This document shows, piece after piece, positions 1 to 10,290 of a DNA stretch of 64,000 nt. The notes under the pieces were generated by a model. That model saw only the letters and a program-made list of their open reading frames with translations. It had not been told where the DNA came from and did no database searches. Position 1 is the stretch's first letter; every line of letters begins with the position of its first letter. The DNA is from Myotis daubentonii (taxonomy: Eukaryota; Chordata; Mammalia; Chiroptera; Vespertilionidae). The stretch is from NCBI RefSeq assembly GCF_963259705.1, contig NC_081848.1:53653408-53717407 (forward strand). Reading direction: 5' to 3'. Made by a program: the position numbers and the translations under genes.

Positions 1-135
1 CCAACGCTGGGGATTGTGTTGGTTAGTGCTCCCTGACACAGTTGTTCACAGTCTGGGTACCTTCAGATTGTTTCCCTCAGGCATGTCATACTCATTTTGT
101 TTAACAAATGTTCTGGGTGCTACCACAGGAACTCA

Positions 136-305
136 TCTATAATAATAAAAGTGTAATATGCTAATTAGACCGGATGACCTTCCGGATGAAGCTGGGGCTG
201 CGAGGGAAGCCGGAGGTCCCAGGTGCCTGTCGGCAGCCAGAGGAAAGCCCAGGTCCCAGGTGCCAGAGGGCTACTCTTGCACGAATTTTTGCATTGGGCC
301 TCTAG
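136..305 (+). mobile_element. Non-autonomous Helitron (HeliBat-like), complete, 170 bp
   Basis: It starts TCTATAATAATAAAAG and ends in CTAG at 302-305, the canonical Helitron 5' TC and 3' CTRR termini. It sits between A (135) and T (306), the expected AT target with no duplication. Near the 3' end is the subterminal segment with TGCACGAATTTTTGCA, a decayed version of the hairpin that precedes Helitron CTAG ends. There is no coding capacity, so it was moved in trans by a rolling-circle Rep/helicase encoded elsewhere. Confidence 0.85.
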
Positions 306-344
306 TAGTATAATTGATAAGGCTGTGATGCGCATTAAATGAGT

Positions 345-1026
345 TACTGTTTTGCTCCCCGCAAAGATGTCCACATCTGAATCCTCAAATCTGTGAACAA
401 GTTTCCTTACATGTCCAAAGGGAACTTGCAGATGTGATCAGGTTAAGGATCTTGATATAGAAGTATTATCCTGGAATATTATCCTGGGTTGTCCAGGCGG
501 GCCCAGTGTAACCACAAGGGTTCCTATAAGAAGGAGGTAGGAGGACTGGGGTCAGAGACCGAGATGTGATTGAGGGACCAGAGGTCAGAGTGATGTGGTA
601 CCAAGAGCCAAATACTGTAGCAGCTTCTAGACCAGTGATGGCGAACCTATGACACGCGTGTCAGAGGTGACACGCGAACTCATTTTTTGGTTGATTTTTC
701 TTTGTTAAATGGCATTTCAATATATAAAATAAATATCAAAAATATGTCTTTGTTTTACTAAGATGGCAAATATCAAAAAATTTCTATATGTGACACGGCA
801 CCAGAGTTAAGTTAGGGTTTTTCAAAATGCTGACACGCCGAGCTCAAAAGGTTCGCCATCACTGTTCTAGACACTATAAAAGACAAGGACATGACTCTCT
901 CCTAGAGTCTCCAGAAGGAACACAGCTCCATCAACACCCGATGTTCCCTCCACTAGGCTCACTTAGGACTTCTGATCACCAGCACTGTGCGATAAGGTTG
1001 TTATAGCAGCAACAGAAATCTAATAC
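345..1026 (+). mobile_element. Ancient LTR-like repeat (ERVL-MaLR type), interrupted by a hAT MITE
   Basis: The sequence from 'gcaaagatgtccacatctga' through 'aacagaaatctaataca' matches a widespread old mammalian repeat that looks like a solo LTR. It runs through a segment reading roughly gcagatgtgatcaggttaag, then ttatcctgggt and gggcccagtgtaaccacaag. It is split by the hAT element at 633-864; the 8-bp duplication ttctagac marks the break. The same family occurs in the opposite orientation around L1 copy 1 (24,955-25,398 and 32,527-32,730). The subfamily is not assigned. Confidence 0.55.
633..864 (-). mobile_element. hAT-superfamily MITE with CAGTGATGGCGAACC ends
   Basis: Terminal inverted repeats are CAGTGATGGCGAACCT and GGTTCGCCATCACTG. 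Perfect 8-bp target duplications ttctagac lie at 625-632 and 865-872, which is the hAT signature. It is 232 bp with no coding capacity. Relative to the copies at 12,018, 34,073 and 58,701 it is inverted. The end at 650-663 carries a perfect 14-bp palindrome TGACACGCGTGTCA. The intact duplication suggests a relatively young insertion. Confidence 0.9.
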
Positions 1027-1029
1027 ACC

Positions 1030-1147
1030 TTCATTAACCAAGGCACAGAAGGTTAAGAAATGTGGCCAAGGTCACATGGAAAATGAATGACAGAGCAGAG
1101 ACTTGGAACTAGGCTGATCCTTTGTGCAGCCACTACACTACATAGCT
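1030..1147 (+). repeat. MIR fragment
   Basis: The sequence resembles the MIR 3' half: 'ggcacagaaggttaagaaat', then 'ccaaggtcacatggaa', then 'agagcagagacttggaact' and a cysteine-tRNA-like GAACTAGG block. It is an old tRNA-derived SINE remnant; boundaries are approximate. Confidence 0.6.
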
Positions 1148-3449
1148 TCTCACCTAGGGCTGCCCCAGAGGCCGGTATCCTCTCTGTTCACCAATAACTG
1201 CACAGGAAACAGTGCCTTTTTGCTCAGGGGGAATGGAACTTAATTGGAAATCACCAGACAGGATGGAATTAGCCTGGGCCAGGGGAAACTGTCTGTCTGG
1301 CTCCTGCACTCTGTCCCCCAATGGCATCACCACCTGGTACCCAATAAAGTGAGCCAGGTGTCCCTAAAATCCCAGCCCTGGGCTCCACTGTGCGAAGAAA
1401 CTTTGATCCCCCTTCCCCTCTACATGGCGAGGCATATAAGGATGTTTCAAAAGGGGGACTGGAAGCAGGGCCTAATTGGCATTTATTCAAATTGTGCTTA
1501 ATTGAATAGTTCATCTGCACCTCGAAAACCACATGGGGTACAGGCGCTGTAAAGAGGAAGTAATTTTCATTAACACGATCTAAATTAGTCTGACACAGAG
1601 ACCTACCTAGTAATTGCCATGTGATGAACCTGATGCTACACACAAAGGTTTCTTTTTCTTTTTAAAATTTTGTCCTTCCTCCTTTCCTTCCTCCCTCATT
1701 TCCTCCGTTCCTCCATCCCTCCCTTCCCTGTTGGATCTGTATGTCAAACGTATCTATTCAGAGAGGCCAGGCTGGTGGTGGCTGGAGTGTAGCGGCCACA
1801 GTGTAGCCGGAGCAGCGGTCATGCTCCCTGCTACTGCGGACGGTTCAGAGAAAGCCAATAGCCTTGTCTCTCCTTCCTCAGAAGACTGTGCACTCTGTGC
1901 TTCCTGGGGAACCTTCCACTTAACTACATCTTCAACCCATATTTTTCCTCTAACTCCTCCCACTTAGCCCACAGACACTATCTTAAAAGGTGGGGGAGGG
2001 CTTCCAAGGACTAACCCTCCTTTGGTCCCATTATCTTTCTCAAATGCAAACAGGAGCTTGTCACTCCCTTCCTAAAATGTCTGGTAGGACAGACTTGCCT
2101 TGGGATCAGCTCTTGGGGGGTTCTCTGGTCTCTCCCCTGGCAACCGATCCTGGTCACGCTTACCTCGCCCCACCCCTGCCCAGATCTGAGCTAGAAGGGC
2201 TGTAGGCACGGGTGCCACAGCACCCTAAGATGAGTACCCCTTTCCAACATCTGTGTAGTGGGGAAGTGGGGAGATAGATATTCTATTAATACGGCAAACT
2301 TTTTCTTTCTGTTGAAAAGAGATTTGTTACATACATTTGTTATCCAGAGTAATATGCCAATATTGAGCCAATTAAAATCTTGTTAACACTTTTTCTTGGC
2401 AAATGTCACATTGCTATCTAGAAATAGTCGAGTTTCAGGTTGTAAGCTGCCTAAACAGTCCTCAGGAGACCACCAGCTGCCACCTCAGAGCGGGGCATGG
2501 CCTGCAGTTATACTGCGTCCCAAGCTTTGGAGAAACCTTTCAAGAGATAGGCCTGCACCAGTGAGAAACCTTATCTCATTTTATTTCACTACTTATTGCA
2601 ATCACCACATGAAAGTGTTGTCTGTTTGCATAGACGTGGTTGGATATGCATTTTGCTGTTTATGTCAGGAGCAGTGTCATGGGTGGTACCTGAGTTAAAA
2701 GGTGCCAGGTTGTCAACATTTTCCAGTGGTATTTTGGCACCTTGTATAGTTTGGGGGTCTGCAGTGGGTCCCTTGGTGGTCCACTCCTTAATCCAGTTTT
2801 GTGCTGTGAGTTCTCTCTGCAACCTTGACTGCCTAGGCTGGGGGGTGGTGGGGGGTGGGGGTGGACATTGGTGAGGCTGATGGCTGCCCAGCCCATGAGG
2901 TTGTAACCACGGCTAACTGTCCACCTGATGTCAGCATCCCTTTACTATCGGCAGGGCCTTCAGCGATGCCCAGCAAGCGAGGCCTGCAGGCCCAGACCTG
3001 CAAAATGTAGCTGAGCATGAACTTTCTCATCAAATTCCCCAGAATACCTGATACCTGGGGTGTAATGCTGACTTCCATCCCACTTATGTTCTCTAACTTG
3101 ATCTTAGTCGCCATTTCAGGTTGAAAGTAGGTGGGGTTCAGTATCAGGGCAAAAAGCTAGGATGGGGTGAGCCCAGTCCAGAGCAGAGGATAGCCAGGAA
3201 CCTGCCAGTTCGGTCCGCATTTCAGGGCCCGGGACCAGAAGGTTCCTGCAGAAAGAGATGGGACCCCCTCTTCGCTCAGGTAACATTGTTCTCTCCAGTG
3301 GAGCCCTGGGTTCCACCCCAGGTTCACGTGCTGATGAATGGGCATCCAGTCACTGGAGAAGCACACCTGGGTGGCAGGAGCCCATGGGGACAAAAGAAAA
3401 TACCCTGGAAGTACGGGCCAGGTGTGCAGAAAGGAGTCATAGGCTAAAG

Positions 3450-3661
3450 CAGTGGTTCTCAACCTTCTGGCCCTTTAAATACAGTTCCTCATGTTGTGAC
3501 CCAACCATAAAATTATTTTCGTTGCTACTTCGTAACTGTAATGTTGCTACTGTTATGAATCGTAATGTAAATATCTGATATGCAGGATGGTCTTAGGCGA
3601 CCCCTGTGAAAGGGTCGTTCGACCGCCAAAGGGGTCGCGACCCACAGGTTGAGAACCGCTG
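3450..3661 (+). mobile_element. SPIN non-autonomous hAT element (short, deleted form)
   Basis: Ends are CAGTGGTTCTCAACCTTCTG and GGTTGAGAACCGCTG. The interior has the SPIN segments acttcgtaactgtaatgttg and ggtcgcgacccacaggttg. Flanks ggctaaag (3442-3449) and agctaaag (3662-3669) are an 8-bp target duplication with one mismatch. It is 212 bp and lacks the roughly 85-bp internal block present in the copy at 12,409. SPIN is the family described as spread horizontally among tetrapods, including vesper bats. It sits about 100 bp before an INSC exon. Confidence 0.92.
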
Positions 3662-3762
3662 AGCTAAAGGGAAGCTTTGTAGCCCCTGGCCCAGCTGCTT
3701 GTAGAGCCCACCTTTTGGCTCAGGTGTGCCCACTTTCTTAGCTTCTCAATCCTCTTTTCCAG

Positions 3763-3829
3763 ATTGTGACAATCTTGGCAAACATGTCTGTCCTGGAGCA
3801 GTGCGCCTCGGACATCATTCAGGAGAACG
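3763..3829 (+). CDS. INSC: INSC coding exon (ARM-repeat region)
   Basis: This 67-nt internal exon follows a pyrimidine-rich acceptor (ctcttttccag) and ends at a gtatgtg donor. It starts in phase 0 and leaves one base. It encodes IVTILANMSVLEQ followed by CASDIIQEN and the first base of a glycine codon, part of the C-terminal armadillo-type helical repeats of Inscuteable. Inscuteable links the PAR3-PAR6-aPKC cortical polarity complex to LGN (GPSM2) and so orients the mitotic spindle in asymmetric divisions. The LGN-binding N-terminus lies upstream of this window. Identification rests on the in-frame join with the next three exons and recognition of the mammalian protein. Confidence 0.9.
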
Positions 3830-4499
3830 GTATGTGTTTCAGCGCGAGCATGCTGTGTGGGTGATGTGGCCATACAGAACTGCGGGCCTTTGTGTTTGTG
3901 TGCAGGCTATGCGGAGGCACGTGCATGTGTACATGCAGGTCTCCACAATTGCATGAGCATGTATATGTGTGCTTATGTGTGCAGCGGGCCAATGTGTAAC
4001 TGTTTGCTTGCCTTCATGAGGCTTCAATTCCAGTGGGAGACAGCGAACAAGGAGATAGAGAAGGCCAGATAATGGTAGTGACGTGAGGAAGATAAAGTGG
4101 GGAAGGGTAAGGTAGGCCCAAGGTAGGAGGGTGGCAGGCCATTTTCACTAGGATGGTAAAGAGAAGACAAAGATTTCATTATGATCCAAAGAGTACAAAT
4201 CCATTCCTACAAAAGGACGTATTCCAATTTTCAGTCATTCTGATCCAATTGGCTTTGACCTCAGTAGAACGCTGAAGAGCCTGAGGAGTGGGGAGCAGGT
4301 CAGGGCTAGCCGGATCCCTCAACACCTCACCTGAGAGCATTGCTTTCGCACTTTCTCCCCCTCCCACCTTGTGCTGGGTTGTCACCAAGGTCCATGTAAG
4401 GTGGGCCAGGTTTCAGTGCCTGGGTCCTGTAGAAAGAAGACGGGACCCCCCCATCACCTGGGAACAAAGTGGTGAAGGCTTCCTGTGACTGAGAAATAA

Positions 4500-4870
4500 G
4501 GCAGCAATTAGCAATGGGTTGGAAACCAGAGATGCTAATGAACCCACCAGTTGCCTCTGTTGTTGCTAAATCCCCTTTTCCCAGGTTTCCCTGTGGTTTA
4601 AACAAAGATACACGTTCTGCATCCCCCATTGCTCTATTACTAATTGAAAGACATCATTTTGTGTTCATTCTATGTGATGAGCTAATAATGAAAAATGTTC
4701 CTGAACCAGTTGGGAAGCTGGGAGCCCAAGGGGTGTCATTGTGGCCTATTCCTTCAGTACTTAGAGCCTTAAGTTCAACTGGTCAGCAGGAGTGTAATGC
4801 AGAGGCCCGTGGATTTGGGATTGGACTATCTGGCATCTGTAGAGGGTTTTATGGTTCATAAAGTGCTATG
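4500..4870. other. Unique intronic sequence, possible conserved element
   Basis: No repeat family is recognisable. The stretch includes gcagcaattagcaatgg, tgctaatgaaccc and ctattactaattgaaag, with several homeodomain-type ATTA cores. A 115-codon open frame on + lacks splice or family support. It could be an INSC intronic enhancer; this is only inferred from composition and absence of repeats. Confidence 0.2.
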
Positions 4871-4879
4871 GATGGGCTC

Positions 4880-5225
4880 AATCAGTAAATAGTTATTGAG
4901 ATATACTGTGTGCCTGGCATTGTGCTAAACAAATAAACACGGACATAAATAAATCCTTGCCTTTATCCTGGAGTAGATCACAGTTTAGAAGGAGAGGCCA
5001 ACTTGGTAAGAGTGGCAACATGACAAAAGTGTGACATCCACAATAAGACAATGCAGTGGAGGGAGGGTAACATAGCAGCTGATACCATTAAAACTGGAAA
5101 AAGCGCGACTATTTACTAGCTGTATGACCTCTGCACTTCCATCTGCAAATGGGAACAATAGTAACACCTACCTCATAGGGCTGATGGGAAGATAGCATGT
5201 TAGAAGTGTACCTGGCACATAATGA
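4880..5225. repeat. Old MIR/L2-type repeats
   Basis: Positions 4885-4960 carry the 'ttattgagatatactgtgtgcc...ggcattgtgcta' motif of ancient mammalian SINE/LINE repeats. About 5100-5225 read like MIR in reverse: 'tgtatgacct', 'atctgcaaatgggaacaata', then 'ctacctcatagggctgatgg' and 'cctggcacataatgagct'. Boundaries and subfamilies are approximate. Confidence 0.5.
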
Positions 5226-5952
5226 GCTCTATGCCAAGTGTATCTGCTCTTTCAGGAAACAATGGCAGTCCCCATGGCCCAATTGAAGAGAGTTTGATGA
5301 AGAGACTACTTACAAAAGTGGGGCAGCACCTGAGGGATCCACAGCAATGGCAACACAGACAGTAGGCCTCCTGGGCTGGACAGGGCAGGCCCTGTTGCAC
5401 AGGCTGGACTTTGAAAGGGGTCTTCTTCCCAGGATGCATTTGGCTCTGATGTCTCTTGCCCTGCAGTCTGGTCATGTCATCTCTGTGCTGCCCCAAATTG
5501 TGTATGATGGTGGTGATGGGGGGCTGGATGAAGGGCAGTGGGAGGTCAGATAACTGCATGACTCTGAAAAGACACTTCACTCTCTGGGCCTCAAAGGGAA
5601 TTATACTAATAGCAAATTCAAGACTATTGGAGGTTTTAGGGGATCATGTACTTACTATGCATTTAGCACGGTATCAGACATGTAGTCAAAAAGCCCAGTA
5701 AAAGCATTTAAAAAGTAAAAAGGGATGTCCTCCAGGGATCCTTTCCAAGTATGGTGACTTGGTACATGGAATCAGAGATACCCCAGGGCAGAAGGAATAG
5801 AAGAGGTGGCCTTGTCTAGCTTCCTTCCAGTGTGTGATATCCCCTCAGTCATTCTGACAGCCTTTACTCCAGCCCTGCAGCTATCCATCCAGCAGGTTCC
5901 AAGAAGGCTCCCCACTGGAATGAGTGCCAACTATTCATTGCCTCTTGCCCAG

Positions 5953-6108
5953 GGGTCCAGCTTATCATGGGCATGCTGTCCGAGAAGCCAAGATCTGGGA
6001 CCCCTGCTGAGGTGGCAGCCTGCGAGCGAGTCCAGCAGAAGGCTGCAGTGACCCTGGCCCGTCTCAGCCGAGACCCAGATGTGGCACAGGAGGCCGTGCG
6101 GCTGAGCT
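5953..6108 (+). CDS. INSC: INSC coding exon (ARM-repeat region)
   Basis: This 156-nt exon lies between a tcttgcccag acceptor and a gtaagt donor. It begins with two bases that complete the Gly codon left open at 3829, encodes 51 residues beginning VQLIMGMLSEKPRSGTP, and leaves one base (T). The stretch QQKAAVTLARLSRDPDVAQE has the alternating helix pattern of an armadillo repeat, which in Inscuteable forms the C-terminal solenoid. No stop or frameshift is seen. The phase match on both sides (1 then 1) is strong support for the annotation. Confidence 0.93.
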
Positions 6109-6344
6109 GTAAGTGGTACTGGCTGTAGCAGAAGTGGAGTTGGGGGCTGGGGGAGCAGCCTCGATTTCACAGTGGCAACAGAGGTCTGTCTGGGTGCTGG
6201 GAAATGCTGGCATGGAGGCCTGGGGTGCAGCCCCTAGTCTAGCTTCTAATTTGGGGCTGAAGCAAGAGAGAGGAAGGATCTAGGGAGGTTTTAGTTGGCC
6301 AGAACAATGACTCACCTGCAGACTTCCTGTTCATCAGGACTGCA

Positions 6345-6790
6345 TTTCTTCATCAACTAATTCATTTCCTCATTCAGTTATTCACTTATTTGTTTACCCA
6401 TTTGTTCATTCACTCATTAACATCCTTTTGTTTATTCATTCATTAGCACATTTATTACTTATTTACCATTAACTCATTTATTTATTTTTTTGAATATATT
6501 TTATTGATTTTTTACAGAGAGGAAGGGAGAGAGAGAGAGAGAGAGTCAGAAACATCGATGAGAGAGAAACATCGACCAGCTGCCTCCTGCACATCTCCTA
6601 CTGGGGATGTGCCCGCAACCCAGGTACATGCCCTTGACCGGAATCGAACCTGGGACCTTTCAGTCCGCAGGCCGACGCTCTATCCACTGAGCCAAACCGG
6701 TTTCGGCATTAACTCATTTATTAATTCACTCATTAAATCACTCATTCCTTCCGTTAGTCACTTATTTACCCAACAAATGCTGGGCTCTGT
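6345..6790. repeat. Degenerate (TTCA/TTTA)n tract split by a VES SINE
   Basis: Reiterated 'attcatt', 'cactcatta' and 'atttattt' words run from about 6345 to 6483 and resume at 6707-6790. The VES element at 6484-6706 inserted into the tract and duplicated cattaactcatttatt on both sides. Confidence 0.7.
6484..6706 (-). mobile_element. VES SINE (bat tRNA-derived)
   Basis: On the minus strand the element begins with the tRNA-like head (GCCGAAACCGGTTTGGCTCA on the complement), contains a B box reading GGTTCGATTCC and ends in an A-rich tail. The flanking duplication cattaactcatttatt lies at about 6467-6482 and 6707-6722. It is a Pol III-type retroposon mobilised by L1 machinery; the tail faces the INSC upstream direction. 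Confidence 0.9.
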
Positions 6791-7188
6791 TCTTAGTGCT
6801 AGGCATGTAACACCAACTATAGCATTGTCCTGACCACAGGCACTTTCACACCTATGGGGTGGCAGGTGTGAAAAGAAGCATTTGCACTTGAACATCATAG
6901 AGCAATGCTCAGAGCATGTCCATAGCACATTTGCTACACAAGGGAAGTAGCCCACATTCATCTGGGTGGGTCAGAGAATATTTTAGCAAGGAGGTGAGTC
7001 GTCAGCTGTGGTTTGAGGAGTTATCCTGGTGTTAAGGTTGAGAAAGGGCTCTCCAGGTAGAGACAGTATTATGCCTGTCCTCCAGGCACAACAAGGTTGG
7101 CAAGAGGTGACCCTGTGGCAGCAGAGGGTTCCAGCTTCATAAGAACTTATGGAAGACACATATATCGAATGTGTCGCACACCTTTTAT

Positions 7189-7403
7189 TTAAAATATATT
7201 TTATTGATTTTTTACAGAGAGGAAGGGAGAGGGGTAGAGAGTTAGAAACATCGATGAGAGAGAAACATCGATCAGCTGCCTCCTGCACACCTCCCACTGG
7301 AGATGTGCCCGCAACCAAGGTACATGCCCTTGACCGGAATTGAACCCGGGACCTATCAGTCTGCAGGCTGACACTCTATCCACTGACCCAAACCGGGTAG
7401 GGT
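7189..7403 (-). mobile_element. VES SINE
   Basis: It is about 80-90% similar by eye to the copy at 6484, with the same tRNA-related head and A-rich tail (read as T-rich on +). The 17-bp duplication is tgtcgcacaccttttat at 7172-7188 and tgtcacacaccttttat at 7404-7420, with one mismatch. It lies in an INSC intron in antisense orientation. Confidence 0.9.
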
Positions 7404-7588
7404 TGTCACACACCTTTTATCACTCTGTTATAATGAGGTGGTTTTTTTAAGTTTGAAGGAAGTCAGTTTGCACTGAAAAGCGGTTATTTATTTAACTTTT
7501 CTTCTCTAAAGACCTAGGCAACATTAACCTACTCAATCTGTAGTTTTCTATATTTTTAGCTACAATATATATTTTTTCTTTTTCAAAA

Positions 7589-7809
7589 AAATGTTTTTTT
7601 TTAATTGATTTTTTAGAGAGAGAGAGGAAGGGAGAGGGATAGAGAGATAGAAACATCAATAAGAGAGAAACAGCGATAGTTTGCCTCCTGCACACCCCCT
7701 ACTGGGGATTGAGCCCACAACCCGGGCATGTGCTCTAACTGAGAATCAAACTGGTCACCTCCTGCTGCATGGGGCAAGGCTCAATCTACTGAGTGACACC
7801 AGCTGGGCA
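7589..7809 (-). mobile_element. VES-type SINE, older diverged copy
   Basis: It shares the GA-rich tail region (ttttagagagagagaggaag) and 'cctcctgcacaccccctactgggga' architecture with VES, but the head is diverged ('caatctactgagtgacaccagctggg'). Flanks are related but imperfect (acaatatatatttttt and caacatattttc). It probably belongs to an older VES subfamily. Confidence 0.75.
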
Positions 7810-8253
7810 ACAACATATTTTCTGATTGATAGGTAATTGAGAAATAAAAGGTGCCGACCGTTCCACTGATAAAGATGCAAACACTAAATGTGGCTCTGGT
7901 AAAATCAGAGGTACCTCCACAGAAGTAGCTGTTTAGAGAGACCTGTGCTACCTTGGCTGCAGTTTTAACCAAGTTCAGTTCCAGCCAGGGTTCTGGTTTT
8001 GACACTGCAGCTCATCCTGGCCCTGACGAGGGTCTGCTCACACCTGAGGGAGCAGGCCTCCACCACGAGCTCCCCCAGGTGGGTTCACTCTCCTTCCCCG
8101 GCTGACTGATCAGCTGACAGGGACACTGGGAGCCACCTGCTTCCACAGGCCCCACTTGGAGAGCTGTGGGAGAGAGAGTGGAGCACCCCTGGCTCAGGCC
8201 TGGCCAGGCTGGTCCCCACCCAGAGCTTGAGGTTCTCTGTGTGTTTCACGCAG

Positions 8254-8330
8254 GTATGTCCCGCCTCATTGAACTCTGCCGATCGCCCTCAGAGAGGAAC
8301 AGCAGTGACGCCGTGCTGGTGGCCTGCCTG
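8254..8330 (+). CDS. INSC: INSC coding exon (ARM-repeat region)
   Basis: This 77-nt exon follows tgtttcacgcag and ends at a gtgagt donor. Its first two bases complete a Cys codon with the T at 6108. It then encodes MSRLIELCRSPSERNSSD followed by AVLVACL and ends in phase 0. It forms part of the last armadillo-type repeats of Inscuteable. The phase-0 end fits the final exon at 14960, whose first codons continue the helix AALRRLAG. Confidence 0.93.
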
Positions 8331-8394
8331 GTGAGTTCACAGTCTTCCCTATCTTTTCCTCTGGTCAGGGGAGCTGGCTATGTCATGGTTGGCT

Positions 8395-9380
8395 TGCATA
8401 AGCCATGAAACTTCTCTGGGCTTCAACTTTTCTCTTCAAAATGATAAGAGTAATACTTGTTCACTTAATTCATAAAATTTTGGAGACAATTATATGAAGT
8501 CATATATGTGAAAGATGGGAGGCTGGGAGCCACAAACCTTTAGGTTCTAGGGAATCTGAACAATGATTAAGACTGAGTGGCTGGCAGCGGGATGCTAGGC
8601 GGTGTAGTGATGTCACTGTGCCTGATGTACGTGGGAGCTAGGGTATGGATGTCTCCTGCCTCTTCCAAACCAGACACAGTGAGAAAGCTTCCCTCTTCTC
8701 CTCGGAAGGAAGCATTGTGGCTTCCTTCTCTCCTTTGTGGAACAGAACAAGAGGCAATAGGATGGGACAGAGAATATTATTCAGCCAGCCACCAGGGCCT
8801 TCACCTGAACCAAGCAAGTGCATCCTGGGAAGTCCCCACCCGACTTCCTCTTGCTGCTTGCGTCTCTCATTAATTCATCCGGTAGCACCAGATGGGGAAT
8901 GTATGCTTTGTCTCTGAACTTCTCCCTGATGGAGTGTAACAGATCCCAAAGCAGAGCAGCTTCCTGTTGGAAGCATGAAGGAGCAGGGAAGCCATTGGAT
9001 AAATAGACCCATTTAGCTTCCAGATCCTTGATTGGTCCTCAAAAGATGCAAAGGAGAAGTGATGGATTTAGAGACCCTTTAAGCTCTTTCACAGTAAAGC
9101 CCCCTCTCACCCATCTTGTTTTAACTGAGTTCATCTCATTTCTGGGAGCTCCTGATGGGCACTGTGGGGTAGCAACAGCAGGGCCTTACAGTCAGACACA
9201 CCTGTCTTGGTTTTGCCATTAATGAGCTGTGTGACATGGGTAGGTCACTAAATGCTATACATTTTATTCAATAAATATTTAGTGAGTGATTCTATCTAAA
9301 AATGCACTCCTCTCGGCTACGAGGATATAGTTGTGAAAAAAGAGACAAAAAAATCTATGCTGTCATGGGGCTTTTATTCT
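8395..9380. repeat. Intronic MIR/L2-type fragments in mostly unique sequence
   Basis: About 8395-8520 resembles MIR reversed (tctctgggcttcaac, tcttcaaaatgataagagta). About 9185-9260 has 'ttttgccattaatgagctgt' followed by 'gtgacatgggtaggtcact', also MIR reversed. About 9255-9380 has the 'tattcaataaatatttagtg' motif of an old L2/MIR-type repeat. The rest (8520-9180) is unique with no gene signal. Confidence 0.45.
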
Positions 9381-9515
9381 GGTACATGCAGAACAACCTT
9401 AACCTTTCTTGCACCTTGGTGATCTGGTGAAGCTTATGGACCCCTTGTCAGAATGATGTTTTAAACATATACAATAAAATATATAGAATTAAAAAGGAAT
9501 CCAATTATATTAAAA

Positions 9516-9729
9516 CTAGAGGCCTGGTGCACGAATTCATGCACATTGAAAGATAATTAATTGGAAGAAATATTTTGATATAGCTATTTGCCCTTTCTCT
9601 ATAATAGAAGTGTCAATCAAATTCACAATTGATAATGACAGATGGAAACACATGCATGCGATTGGCACCAGCGAGAGCTTTATACGTATCACACATGTGC
9701 GAGTCAACTTAGCCTTTTATAGATATAGA
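9516..9729 (-). mobile_element. Non-autonomous Helitron (HeliBat-like), complete
   Basis: Read on the minus strand it begins TCTATATCTATAAAAGGCTA and ends in CTAG (9516-9519 on +). The subterminal hairpin is intact: gtgcacgaattcatgcac at about 9525-9542. The base left of CTAG is A (9515), as expected for an AT target. It is 214 bp with no coding capacity. Confidence 0.85.
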
Positions 9730-9810
9730 ATAAACTTGCTTAATTAGACCTGCTTTCTGATGTAGCTAAACTTTTTCCAGCCCAGTGAAGCACCTCAACT
9801 TCTCTTTCAG

Positions 9811-9886
9811 GCAATCATCAGCAATACAGCAGTAAATATCAACATGAAGCAGATTATCATTGTAGATCATGCAGGGAGAACAAAGG
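9811..9886 (+). other. Exon-like unit in last INSC intron (putative alternative exon)
   Basis: A pyrimidine-rich acceptor (acttctctttcag, ending 9810) and a donor (agg|gtaaaa at 9887) bound a 76-nt fully open segment. Spliced after the phase-0 end of the 8254-8330 exon it would read AIISNTAVNINMKQIIIVD then HAGRTK. It would then shift the final exon by one base so that translation stops four codons later (GCPA, stop). That would replace the PDZ-ligand C-terminus. I know of no such isoform; it may be chance. Confidence 0.2.
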
Positions 9887-10009
9887 GTAAAATATATAAC
9901 TGCAGCAGTGTTTGACTATATTCTGTGCAGTGAGAAACCTAAAGTCATTTTTCAAGGTCCACCATTTCTTACTTCTTTTCAGTCAGGTCAAGTTTCTAAG
10001 TTTTCTAAA

Positions 10010-10150
10010 TCTCCGTTTTCTGGCTAATGAAAAGAAAATAGGATTCCACTGAATCTCCTACCTACCTACTCCAGGACTTCTGTGAGGATCAAATGAGATG
10101 AGGCATGGGAAAATGCTTCACAGACATTTGGTTCAGTGTAAAGTATTTCC
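10010..10150 (-). repeat. MIR fragment
   Basis: The words 'ctccgttttctggctaatga', 'ctgtgaggatcaaatgagat' and 'gaaaatgcttcacaga' match MIR in reverse orientation. Boundaries are approximate. Confidence 0.5.
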
Positions 10151-10199
10151 ATCTGGCTATAAAGCAAGTTGTGTTCATGGGCTGAAGAAACTGCAAGGA

Positions 10200-10290
10200 G
10201 GCTAGTCGCTAGGGAGAGGAAGCTGGGTGTTGCTATGTGATGTCATTACCCGGACGGACACTTAGCATATTAGCCTTTTATACATATAGA
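10200..10290 (-). mobile_element. Helitron 5' fragment
   Basis: On the minus strand the sequence begins TCTATATGTATAAAAGGCTA then atatgctaag, the HeliBat-type 5' end, with T next to it on + (10291). The 3' end is unclear; CTAG tetramers at 10202 and 10209 lack the usual subterminal hairpin, so the copy may be truncated or very short. Confidence 0.65.

Larger units (their letters stand above)
1..3762 (+). other. INSC: INSC intron, downstream part (upstream of first coding exon in window)
   Basis: No coding exon is recognisable before the acceptor at 3762, so this stretch is read as the end of an INSC intron. It holds a Helitron (136-305), an old LTR-like repeat split by a hAT MITE (345-1026), a MIR fragment (1030-1147) and a SPIN element (3450-3661). 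About 1150-3440 is mostly unique sequence. The part around 1460-1600 is rich in TAAT and ATTA motifs and could be a conserved regulatory element, but nothing in the window proves this. Open frames of 60-125 codons occur on both strands here without splice or codon support. Confidence 0.6.

Noticed and set aside
1244..1643. Opposed open frames of 85 and 124 codons
   Set aside because: Both strands open over GC-rich intronic sequence; no splice sites in phase with the INSC exons.
9380..9510. Possible coding or 3' UTR-derived piece ('gatctggtgaagcttatgga')
   Set aside because: Resembles a common dispersed mammalian sequence but I could not assign it or define ends.
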